Positions 1 through 5,532 of a stretch of DNA of 10,848 nt are shown here, one piece after another. The notes beneath the pieces are model-generated. The model had not been told where the DNA came from. It was given only the letters and a program-made list of their open reading frames with translations, and made no database searches. The translations under genes and the position numbers were made by a program. Position 1 is the first letter of the stretch. Every line of letters begins with the position of its first letter. Origin of the DNA: Desulfofustis sp. (GTDB lineage: Bacteria > Desulfobacterota > Desulfobulbia > Desulfobulbales > Desulfocapsaceae); the NCBI GenBank assembly GCA_029287755.1, contig JARFQM010000371.1, forward strand, positions 1 to 10,848. The letters run 5' to 3'.

Positions 1-11
1 CGTTGTACTCA

Positions 12-44
12 TCGTCGGCAGCGTCAGATGTGTATAAGAGACAG
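12..44 (+). other. Illumina Nextera (Tn5) Read-1 adapter, artefact
   Basis: This is library adapter, not genome. Positions 12-25 read TCGTCGGCAGCGTC, the Nextera Read-1 tail, and 26-44 read AGATGTGTATAAGAGACAG, the 19-bp Tn5 mosaic end. Both match exactly. Positions 2-11 would fit a 10-base i5 index and position 1 the last base of the flow-cell arm; that part is inference. Genomic sequence begins at 45, directly after the mosaic end as expected at a tagmentation junction. Confidence 0.98.
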
Positions 45-184
45 AGGTTGGACAGAGCAAAGTCTATCACCCTGGCGAAGCCGCCGTAGGGCACAGCCGC
101 TTTGGGTCGATAATAGGTGAGCACATTGAGCTCATCTGCCCTGCCCCCGGCCAGAATCATCGCAAGTGTCGTCGGTTTCAACAT
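45..184 (-). CDS. GlgC-like glucose-1-phosphate adenylyltransferase, N-terminal fragment
   Basis: Only the first 46 codons are present; the rest is lost at the adapter junction. The ATG at 184-182 follows a strong GGGAGAGAGG ribosome site (187-196). The fragment has the nucleotide-binding signature of the ADP-glucose pyrophosphorylase family: [13 protein letters not shown] at residues 11-23, then [10 protein letters not shown] (26-35) and RVIDFALSN (38-46). Classical GlgC reads GGRGxRLxPLTxxRAKPAVPFGG, so the glycine and arginine of GxRL are replaced by A-D-E-L. From memory, GlgC-like paralogues with a GGR-x-DEL signature exist in several phyla, so glycogen synthesis is not assured and a related sugar-nucleotide enzyme is possible. 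The family transfers a nucleotidyl group from ATP or another NTP to a sugar 1-phosphate in the cytoplasm. The next gene upstream on this strand ends 93 bp away. Confidence 0.8.
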
Positions 185-277
185 CGCCTCTCTCCCAACA
201 GTATGGTTCACCCCGGCCCAATGGCCCGATGAAGAAAAAAATCAGTGCGAGTGCAGGCAGCGGCGCAGAACAGCGGT

Positions 278-1360
278 CTATTTCATATGGCGCGAGGTCA
301 GACGCTTAAGAGTCTGGGTATTAATGTCATATTCGGTCAATTCCAACGCTTTGAGCGGTATCTCTGCCCGGGCCGCACCTTTGTGCCCACCGGCTGGCCC
401 CAGATGGCCAAATACCCGGGAGGCCAGCTTCCCCGCGCTTTTACGATACCCATCACAGCGGAAGATGACAACCAGTTTGTCGTGGTAGATGCCGGAAACC
501 AGCACCCAATCAATGTCGGAGACATGATTGAGAAAATCGGCGATGATCACCAGCACGTCGGGGCTGCGGACCCGGCCGATGTGCGTGTAAAATCGGCCCT
601 TTGAATACTGCAGTTCGTTGAGTGCGGCGCTGAAGTATTTGAGTTCTGATCGGCGCAGGTCTGTGAGTTCGAACTTTCTGACCAGGTTGCGGTTGGCGAT
701 ATCGAAAAGATACCGGAATGAAATGCCGTCCGCCAGCCGCGACTCTTTTTCGAAATCCCCGGTATCGACCTTGATGCCGTAGAAAAGCGCGGTCGCCAGG
801 GCAACCGAGGGTTTCATATTGGCCGCCCGCAGATATTCCACCAGCATTGAGGATGCAGCGCCGTAATCGGGTCTGATGTCCACATAGGCGGCGTCCCATT
901 CCTGGCTGATCGGATGGTGATCTATGATCGCATCGAACGAGATTTTCTCGAAGGCAGGCAGATGGTCGGGTTGGGAATCGACAATGATATTTTTGCTGAA
1001 ATCGGAAATTTTGACCGAGTTGAGCTTCTCCAGAGGTATTCTCAACCGTTCGATCATGGCCAGATTGTTGAGGCGGGTGACCTCGTTGGGGTGAGCAATG
1101 GCGATGTACTTTACCCGGTATCTGAGCAGACGTTTGACCGCCATCGCACAGGCAAGGGAATCGGGGTCGGCGTTGATGCAGACCAGAACGGTGTCTTCTT
1201 TGTGAAATACGCTCCAGAACTCTTCCAGCCGTATTTTGGCAGATTTTCTATATGACTGCTCACAGAGATTAATACCGTTTGCCTTTCGTTTTCTCGCCAT
1301 TAATGGTAACCGCGACAATCTATCCGGAGCGGGCGGCTCGCCATAGTGATGGCGCCGCAT
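278..1360 (-). CDS. DHH/DHHA1 family phosphoesterase (NrnA-like)
   Basis: This is a cytoplasmic metal-dependent phosphoesterase of the DHH superfamily, closest in layout to NrnA-type nanoRNase/pAp phosphatases. In order: a basic N-terminal extension (1-50), NADPDSLA (63-70, first metal-binding motif), DSQPDH (128-133), the DHH motif in IDHHP (146-150), YGIKVDTGDF (194-203, fourth motif) and a C-terminal DHHA1 module ending in GPAGGHKGAAR (321-331), the glycine-rich substrate loop. All catalytic acidic and histidine positions appear intact. The 360 residues exceed typical NrnA (about 310-340) because of the N-terminus. The start is unsure: ATG 1360 has only AAGGA at 11 nt or TAGG at 4 nt, and ATG 1300 (residue 21) lacks a clear ribosome site; an in-frame stop at 1391-1393 bounds the frame. 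Exact substrate (short RNA, pAp or cyclic dinucleotide products) cannot be read from motifs. It is probably transcribed alone from the promoter at 1568-1597. Confidence 0.88.
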   Translation of the reverse strand: MRRHHYGEPPAPDRLSRLPLMARKRKANGINLCEQSYRKSAKIRLEEFWSVFHKEDTVLVCINADPDSLACAMAVKRLLRYRVKYIAIAHPNEVTRLNNLAMIERLRIPLEKLNSVKISDFSKNIIVDSQPDHLPAFEKISFDAIIDHHPISQEWDAAYVDIRPDYGAASSMLVEYLRAANMKPSVALATALFYGIKVDTGDFEKESRLADGISFRYLFDIANRNLVRKFELTDLRRSELKYFSAALNELQYSKGRFYTHIGRVRSPDVLVIIADFLNHVSDIDWVLVSGIYHDKLVVIFRCDGYRKSAGKLASRVFGHLGPAGGHKGAARAEIPLKALELTEYDINTQTLKRLTSRHMK

Positions 1361-1516
1361 ACAGCCTACCGTCCTTGTGGTGATGCAGAATTAGCACATA
1401 CCGCAGGCAGCTGGTGAACAAAACAGCTGCGCAGAGCTTCATCTGGGTCTTAGATTGTCAGCCACCTCCGGTTGAGTTTAGTCCCGCATTGCTCCGGACT
1501 CCGCACGAGACAGAAA

Positions 1517-1555
1517 GGCTGCCTGGCGCAGATATCTCCGGATTGCCAGACAGCC
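1517..1555 (-). promoter_or_regulatory. Leader hairpin of the DHH gene transcript
   Basis: GGCTG (1517-1521) and CTGGC (1523-1527) are complementary to CAGCC (1551-1555) and GCCAG (1545-1549), with one C/A mismatch and a 17-nt loop. On the minus strand it would form within the first few bases of the RNA made from the promoter at 1568-1597, some 160 nt before the gene. No U-run follows, so it is not a plain intrinsic terminator. It may stabilise the 5' end or be regulatory; the role is unknown. Confidence 0.45.
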
Positions 1556-1567
1556 GAACGAGATCGC

Positions 1568-1597
1568 AGTATAACACAGGTTTGACTTAAAGTTCAA
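1568..1597 (-). promoter_or_regulatory. Sigma-70-type promoter for the DHH gene
   Basis: On the minus strand a TTGAAC box (1597-1592) and a TATACT box (1573-1568) are separated by 18 bp. Four of six (-35) and five of six (-10) positions fit the consensus TTGACA/TATAAT. Transcription would begin near 1561, giving a leader of about 200 nt before the ATG at 1360. Confidence 0.6.
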
Positions 1598-1673
1598 GCC
1601 GGGCAAACCGTGCTAACACGCTATAATTACATTGATTGTCTGGTCAACAAAAAATATGGGTGGCCATTTGCCC

Positions 1674-1716
1674 GGATAATCTCTGTCCCATCACCTTAGA
1701 ATCAGAAGGATTATCC
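1674..1716 (+). promoter_or_regulatory. Imperfect hairpin upstream of crcB
   Basis: GGATAATC (1674-1681) pairs exactly with GATTATCC (1709-1716). The stem continues as TCTG (1682-1685) with CAGA (1703-1706) after a two-base bulge at 1707-1708, giving 12 pairs around a 17-nt loop. Upstream ATGGG (1656-1660) is complementary to CCCAT (1687-1691) in the loop, so a pseudoknot is possible. It lies 95 bp before crcB and would be in the crcB leader only if transcription starts further upstream, for example at the TATAAT at 1622. Function is inferred from geometry only. Confidence 0.35.
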
Positions 1717-1768
1717 AGCCAGTTCAAGCCCTTAATCTTGACTGATTCAGATGGTAATGGTAGGTAAG

Positions 1769-1796
1769 TTGACTCAACCTCTGTTGATTCTATCTT
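1769..1796 (+). promoter_or_regulatory. Sigma-70-type promoter for crcB-lptG
   Basis: TTGACT (1769-1774) and TATCTT (1791-1796) are 16 bp apart. The start of transcription would fall near 1803, leaving only about nine untranslated bases before the crcB ATG, so the message would be almost leaderless. A perfect 11-bp dyad, GTTGACTCAAC (1768-1778), covers the -35 box and could be a small operator. A second TTGACT lies at 1738-1743. Confidence 0.45.
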
Positions 1797-1811
1797 TGGT
1801 TTACGACAACT

Positions 1812-2195
1812 ATGATCAAAATCCTCGCGGTGGCGCTTGGCGGAGCAATTGGCTCAACGGGCAGATATCTTACCTCGCTGGCGGTCGAATCGGTATCCGC
1901 CTCCAAATTCCCTTATGAGACGCTGGCGGCCAATCTGATTGGCTGTTTTTTGATAGGATTGCTCTGGGGATACTTCGAGAGGCTGACAATCAGCAACGAA
2001 TTCAGACTCTTTCTCTTCACCGGAGTCCTGGGCGGCTACACAACTTTTTCAACATTCGCCAGGGAGAACATACAATTTTTCAAGGCCGGCGAACCATTGT
2101 CTGCGCTGAGCTACATTCTGCTCAGCAACCTCATCGGACTCACCCTGGTGGCCGCGGGATTTTGGATTTCCTCCTTTGTGGTCAACTCCAGTTGA
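1812..2195 (+). CDS. crcB: Fluoride ion channel CrcB/FluC
   Basis: FluC is a small inner-membrane protein that assembles as an antiparallel dimer and exports fluoride down its gradient. The 127 residues match the usual length and show four hydrophobic segments (about 2-22, 35-56, 66-85 and 97-124). Family motifs are present: GGAIGSTGRY (10-19), the pore asparagine N41 in NLIGCFLIG, and GYTTFSTF (75-82) with the two pore phenylalanines F79 and F82 and the central sodium-site region. The start ATG fits the family's usual N-terminus, although no Shine-Dalgarno sequence precedes it, which agrees with the near-leaderless promoter at 1769-1796. lptG follows after 14 bases and is probably co-transcribed. 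I see no canonical fluoride riboswitch upstream. Confidence 0.95.
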   Translation: MIKILAVALGGAIGSTGRYLTSLAVESVSASKFPYETLAANLIGCFLIGLLWGYFERLTISNEFRLFLFTGVLGGYTTFSTFARENIQFFKAGEPLSALSYILLSNLIGLTLVAAGFWISSFVVNSS

Positions 2196-2209
2196 TGTTC
2201 TGATCTTCC

Positions 2210-3292
2210 ATGCAGCTCCTGACCCGCTATCTGCTGTCCCAGTTCATCCGATATTTTCTAACTCTGAACATCGGCTTCGCCTCACTCTACCTGCTCATCG
2301 ATTTTTTTGAAAAGTTCGACGAATTTTCCGAGGCGGGCAAACCGATGTCGCTGATCATCAGTTTTTTCATGCTCAATCTTCCCTATGTGGTTGATCAGCT
2401 GAGTCCGGTTCTGATTCTTCTCTCCGGGGTCATCACCCTCGGCATTCTCAACAACAACAACGAGCTGCTTGCTCTGAAGGCAACGGGAATACCGCTGCGC
2501 AAAATAATCAGACCCATTCTCCTCGGCTCTGTGGCCGCCACCGTCCTGTTCATAGCAGCGGCCCAGTTGCTGCTTCCCAAAACCATTGCTTATACCAACG
2601 ACATCTGGTACGAGCAGGTGCGGGGCAAGGTGCCTCTGGGAATATTTAGAAACGGCAGATACTATTTCAAGGGAAGCGAAGGATTCTACTCGTTCCAATG
2701 GCCCAACAAGGAGAAAATGATCTTTAAGGATTTTTCCTATTCAACCTGGGACGAAAACTATAATATCAGGTCGCTTGCCAGCGCTGAATTTGCCGATTGG
2801 GTCCCACCGCTCTGGGTGCTCAAGAAGGGCCAGATCATCGAGCGGGACGGAAGCGGATCCTTTGTCTCCAAACCCTTCAGAATATTTACCCAGCGCCTGC
2901 CTGAATCACCGGATGATTTTCTGGTTCCGGAATATGAGTCGGCGGAGATGTCTCTGACCCGTTTATTCGCTGATATCGGTGAGCAGGATCTTCTGGCGGA
3001 GAAGGTCAAGGCCAGATCCGAATTCTATGGACGCGTATCCTACCTGCTGCTCGGCATACCACTGCTGCTGCTGGGGCTGCCGATTCTGATTCTGTCCTAC
3101 CAGAAGTGGGGGCGCGACCTATCCATCGCCATTCCGGTGAGCTGTTTCATAGCATTCGTTGCCTGGGGCGTGTGGGGGGCTTTGCAGTCACTGGCAAAGG
3201 CCGGTTATATATTTGTGCTGCCGTCGGCCTTTATCGTGCACCTCGTGTTTTCCTTACTCGGCCTTTACCTTTTGAAGAAGCAGGATTTGTAA
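2210..3292 (+). CDS. lptG: LPS export ABC transporter permease LptG
   Basis: LptG is one of two inner-membrane permeases of the LptB2FGC complex that extracts lipopolysaccharide from the inner membrane and passes it onto the LptA bridge. The 360 residues have the YjgP/YjgQ layout: three N-terminal membrane segments (about 12-34, 52-80, 100-122), a periplasmic beta-jellyroll domain (about 125-270) and three C-terminal segments (about 275-297, 304-326, 334-355). LYLLIDFFEKFDEF (27-40) and ELLALKATGIPLRK (85-98, cytoplasmic coupling region for LptB) are characteristic. The IDFFEKFDEF segment favours LptG over LptF. No partner permease gene lies on either side, whereas lptF and lptG are usually adjacent. 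No clear ribosome site precedes the ATG; translation may follow on from crcB, 14 bases upstream. The extreme C-terminus (KKQDL) is cytoplasmic. Confidence 0.9.
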   Translation: MQLLTRYLLSQFIRYFLTLNIGFASLYLLIDFFEKFDEFSEAGKPMSLIISFFMLNLPYVVDQLSPVLILLSGVITLGILNNNNELLALKATGIPLRKIIRPILLGSVAATVLFIAAAQLLLPKTIAYTNDIWYEQVRGKVPLGIFRNGRYYFKGSEGFYSFQWPNKEKMIFKDFSYSTWDENYNIRSLASAEFADWVPPLWVLKKGQIIERDGSGSFVSKPFRIFTQRLPESPDDFLVPEYESAEMSLTRLFADIGEQDLLAEKVKARSEFYGRVSYLLLGIPLLLLGLPILILSYQKWGRDLSIAIPVSCFIAFVAWGVWGALQSLAKAGYIFVLPSAFIVHLVFSLLGLYLLKKQDL

Positions 3293-3307
3293 TCGGGTAT
3301 ATCCGCA

Positions 3308-4147
3308 ATGAATCTAATTTTAAGAGACGAAGGGGTCGTCTGGAGCGGAGAATTTGTCAGTTATCGTCAATCGCTACCGCCTGTTCTGGAAGCCTCGGGT
3401 CTTGCCGATGAGCTGGCCGGGCACCAGACGGTAGTGATCAAGCCCAACCTGGTGGAGGCGCTGGAGCCACCGATCACCACCCACGTGGACATGGTGGAAG
3501 CACTGGTTGATTTCATTCTGCTGCACAATTCCGAGATCCGGGTAATTGTCGGCGAGGGAACCGGAGCACTTGAATACGACACTTTCCATTGTTTTGATCA
3601 GCTGGGCTACATGAAGCTGCAGAACAAGGACCGGGTCCAGCTCCTCGATCTTAACATCGAACCCTGCCGCCGTCTCACCAACGACGACTGCAAGCGCTGG
3701 CCGGAGCTCTATCTGCCGGAGCTGCTGTTTGACTGTTTCCTGATTTCGGTGCCGGTACTCAAGGCCCATTCCCTGTGCCGCGTCACTCTGACCATGAAAA
3801 ACATGATGGGGTGCGCGCCCCCGGCCCACTATCAGCAGGGCGGGGCCTGGGGCAAATCGTCATTTCACTCGCGACTGGACGAGGCGATCTTCGACCTGAA
3901 CCGCTACCGGACACCTGAGTTCACCGTGACTGACGCAGCCGTGGGCATGGCGAAAGCCCATCTGTGGGGGCCGACCTGCAGCCCTCCGGTCAAAAAAGTC
4001 TTCGCCACGTACGATCCGGTGGCGGCCGATACCTATGGCACTTCGCTGCTCAGCAGATCGTGGAAGGATATCGGCCATATCTGGATGGCCAACGGCGTTC
4101 TCGGGCAGGCCGAGCCGCTCGACGTACGGGAACCTGCGGTCGCCTAG
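3308..4147 (+). CDS. DUF362 domain protein without ferredoxin module
   Basis: The protein (279 residues) belongs to the DUF362 family, whose biochemical role is not established. Family landmarks are IKPNLVE (44-50), VGEGTG (81-86), PVLKAHSL (149-156), TMKNMMG (162-168) and DPVAADTYG (236-244). Many relatives carry a C-terminal 4Fe-4S ferredoxin domain; here there is none and no CxxCxxC cluster motif, although single cysteines occur (95, 120, 128, 143, 157, 169, 224). No signal peptide or membrane segment is seen, so it should be cytoplasmic. It starts 15 bases after the lptG stop with only a weak ribosome site, and is likely the last gene of the crcB-lptG unit. It converges on the FKBP gene with a six-base gap and no visible terminator. 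Function unknown. Confidence 0.85.
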   Translation: MNLILRDEGVVWSGEFVSYRQSLPPVLEASGLADELAGHQTVVIKPNLVEALEPPITTHVDMVEALVDFILLHNSEIRVIVGEGTGALEYDTFHCFDQLGYMKLQNKDRVQLLDLNIEPCRRLTNDDCKRWPELYLPELLFDCFLISVPVLKAHSLCRVTLTMKNMMGCAPPAHYQQGGAWGKSSFHSRLDEAIFDLNRYRTPEFTVTDAAVGMAKAHLWGPTCSPPVKKVFATYDPVAADTYGTSLLSRSWKDIGHIWMANGVLGQAEPLDVREPAVA

Positions 4148-4153
4148 AACTGC

Positions 4154-4924
4154 TTACTCGCTCTTCTTCTCCTCGCTCATTTCCTCGGCAGCAGCATCGG
4201 CAGGTGCCACCTCAGCCGGCGGTTCCTCAATGGAGAGCAGCTCGATCTCGAAATTGAGCACCGAATTGGGTTCGATTACCGGCGGAGCTCCCGCCTCTCC
4301 ATAGGCGAGATTGGTGGGTATGGTGACCCGATACTTGGAGCCAACCGGCATGAGGAGCAGCGCCTCGGTCCACCCCGGGATTACCTGGCCCACCGGAAAC
4401 GTCACTGGTTCGCCGCGTTTAATCGAGCTGTCAAATTCGGTGCCGTCGATCAAGGTGCCCACATAGTCGACCTTCACCGTATCCTCGACGCCGGGCTTTT
4501 CGCCTTCCCCTGCCACCAGCACTTCATACTGAAGGCCGCTGTCGGTGGTCACCACACCCTCTTTTTTCTTGTTCTCATCGAGATAGGCCTGGCCGGCAGC
4601 AGTGTTTTTCTGCTTTATCTCCTCCAGTTTGGCTTCCTGTTCGGCCTGGAGGGCGGCAGCAAACTCTTCCTGGGCGCTGGTCATTTCTTCCTGACTGAGT
4701 CTCGGCTCGGCCCCCGAGAAGCCGTCATCGATTCCCTGTTTGAGCAGTTCATAGTCGATCTTGCCCTTCATGTTAGTCAGGTATTTACCCAGATCGAGGC
4801 CGATGGAGTAGCTCACTTTATCCTTGTTGCTCTCAAGCGGCCTGTCCGCTGCGGAATCTGCACCGAACACCGTGAACGGCAGGGTAAACAGGCCGAATAG
4901 AATGGCTGCAATTATGTGTTTCAT
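4154..4924 (-). CDS. Secreted FKBP-type peptidyl-prolyl cis-trans isomerase (FkpA/Mip-like)
   Basis: It catalyses cis-trans isomerisation of X-Pro bonds and probably helps fold envelope proteins. Residues 1-21 form a signal peptide (basic start, hydrophobic core, likely cleavage after VFG or VFGA); no lipobox cysteine is present, so a soluble periplasmic protein is expected. A helical dimerisation domain of the FKBP_N type spans about 32-125, with a charged coiled-coil stretch at 78-108. The catalytic FKBP domain spans about 146-232 and retains the FKBP12 pocket equivalents Y154, F164, D165, F176, V181, I182, W185, Y208 and F225. The tail (232-256) is rich in Ala, Pro and Glu and looks disordered. 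Start ATG 4924 has a good AAGGAG site (4930-4935) five bases upstream. It lies 137 bp downstream of the smr gene, so it may have its own promoter, though I see no convincing one. Confidence 0.93.
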   Translation of the reverse strand: MKHIIAAILFGLFTLPFTVFGADSAADRPLESNKDKVSYSIGLDLGKYLTNMKGKIDYELLKQGIDDGFSGAEPRLSQEEMTSAQEEFAAALQAEQEAKLEEIKQKNTAAGQAYLDENKKKEGVVTTDSGLQYEVLVAGEGEKPGVEDTVKVDYVGTLIDGTEFDSSIKRGEPVTFPVGQVIPGWTEALLLMPVGSKYRVTIPTNLAYGEAGAPPVIEPNSVLNFEIELLSIEEPPAEVAPADAAAEEMSEEKKSE

Positions 4925-5061
4925 TATTTCTCCTTGTCTTGGTCGATGATTCGTCCCTGAACGAGATGCGCCTCAGGAAGTCATCTGTTTTAAATTATGA
5001 GGTTATACATTGCTGGCCCAAAATGAGCCAGGAAATAATTGCCAGAAACTTGTTATGAACC

Positions 5062-5508
5062 TCAGAGCACCACAATGGTCACTCCCGGGTTGGAAAAATC
5101 CGAGGCAAAGTCGCGTTCCAGGTGTGGAAAGCGCCGCAGCAGCGCTTTGCCAGGGCCGGTCCTTTTCCTGAACTCCTCGCCAGCTATGATCTGCTTTATT
5201 TCTTTCCGCCTGCTCAGGTGGTCGAGCACTTTCCTGCATTCAGTGCGTATCCTGCCGCCTTTGCCCGAAGAACCGTAGCCGTGAATCAGGGTAACAACTT
5301 TGACACGATCTGCTCTGGCTCGCAAAAGTTCGCTCTCCATTTTTTTCAGCGCCGTTTCAACCAGGGGACGACCATGCTCGATGTTGACGATTCGATGGCC
5401 AATGGCAGCCGGGGAATCGGCGGCCGCACCCTCTTGCGGGGCACCGCAGAATCCGCAGACGCTGTCATTCAGACCCGTTTCATTGCCGCACACGTGACAC
5501 ACTGACAT
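5062..5508 (-). CDS. Zinc-ribbon plus Smr-domain protein
   Basis: The 148-residue product joins an N-terminal zinc ribbon (C4, C7, C18, C21; CxxC-x10-CxxC with a GxCG second knuckle) to a C-terminal Smr domain (about 40-148). Smr domains, found in MutS2 and SmrB, are small nucleases or nucleic-acid binders; some cleave mRNA at collided ribosomes. Here the first Smr motif, usually LDLHG, reads VNIEHG (41-46) and the second is intact as HGYGSSGKGG (76-85). The end, PGVTIVVL, fits the family's last strand. Start choice: I take ATG 5508, with GGAG three bases upstream and GGAGG eleven upstream; a TTG at 5515-5517 (three residues longer) sits two bases after GGAGG and is a real alternative. It begins about 24 bp after the relA stop and should be co-transcribed. 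The substrate is unknown. Confidence 0.82.
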   Translation of the reverse strand: MSVCHVCGNETGLNDSVCGFCGAPQEGAAADSPAAIGHRIVNIEHGRPLVETALKKMESELLRARADRVKVVTLIHGYGSSGKGGRIRTECRKVLDHLSRRKEIKQIIAGEEFRKRTGPGKALLRRFPHLERDFASDFSNPGVTIVVL

Positions 5509-5532
5509 GATCTCCAATTCCTCCAGTGAAGA

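Larger units (their letters stand above)
1361..1811. other. Divergent intergenic region between DHH gene and crcB
   Basis: These 451 bases hold no gene I can support. They contain a minus-strand promoter for the DHH gene (1568-1597), a leader hairpin (1517-1555), a perfect but isolated TATAAT on the plus strand (1622-1627) with no recognisable -35 partner, an imperfect long hairpin (1674-1716) and a plus-strand promoter next to crcB (1769-1796). A strong Shine-Dalgarno-like GGAGGTGG lies on the minus strand near 1463-1469 with no start codon at a usable distance. I see no tRNA, SRP RNA, RNase P or tmRNA signature. Confidence 0.7.

Noticed and set aside
12..44. Tn5 transposon end as a natural mobile element
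   Set aside because: The mosaic end is joined to the synthetic Nextera tail, which does not occur in natural Tn5.
225..275. Terminator after the DHH gene (minus strand T7 at 241-235)
   Set aside because: The T-run is real, but only a 3-bp stem (TGC-ACTC-GCA) precedes it, which is too weak to call an intrinsic terminator.
117..604. Plus-strand frames near the left end
   Set aside because: They run across both the GlgC-like N-terminus and the DHH gene C-terminus on the other strand and have no family features.
1320..1442. 40-codon minus-strand frame in the DHH leader
   Set aside because: There is no ribosome site at a usable distance and it overlaps the DHH gene start out of frame. I kept it only as part of the leader finding.
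1622..1811. Fluoride (crcB-motif) riboswitch
   Set aside because: I looked for its conserved GGxGATGG start and the late TGATGGCxxCT element with the pseudoknot partners; none fits. A covariance-model search would settle it.
5013..5031. CTGGC/GCCAG inverted repeat between smr and the FKBP gene
   Set aside because: A five-pair stem with no U-run on either strand. It could be an operator, but nothing else supports that, and no convincing promoter boxes flank it.
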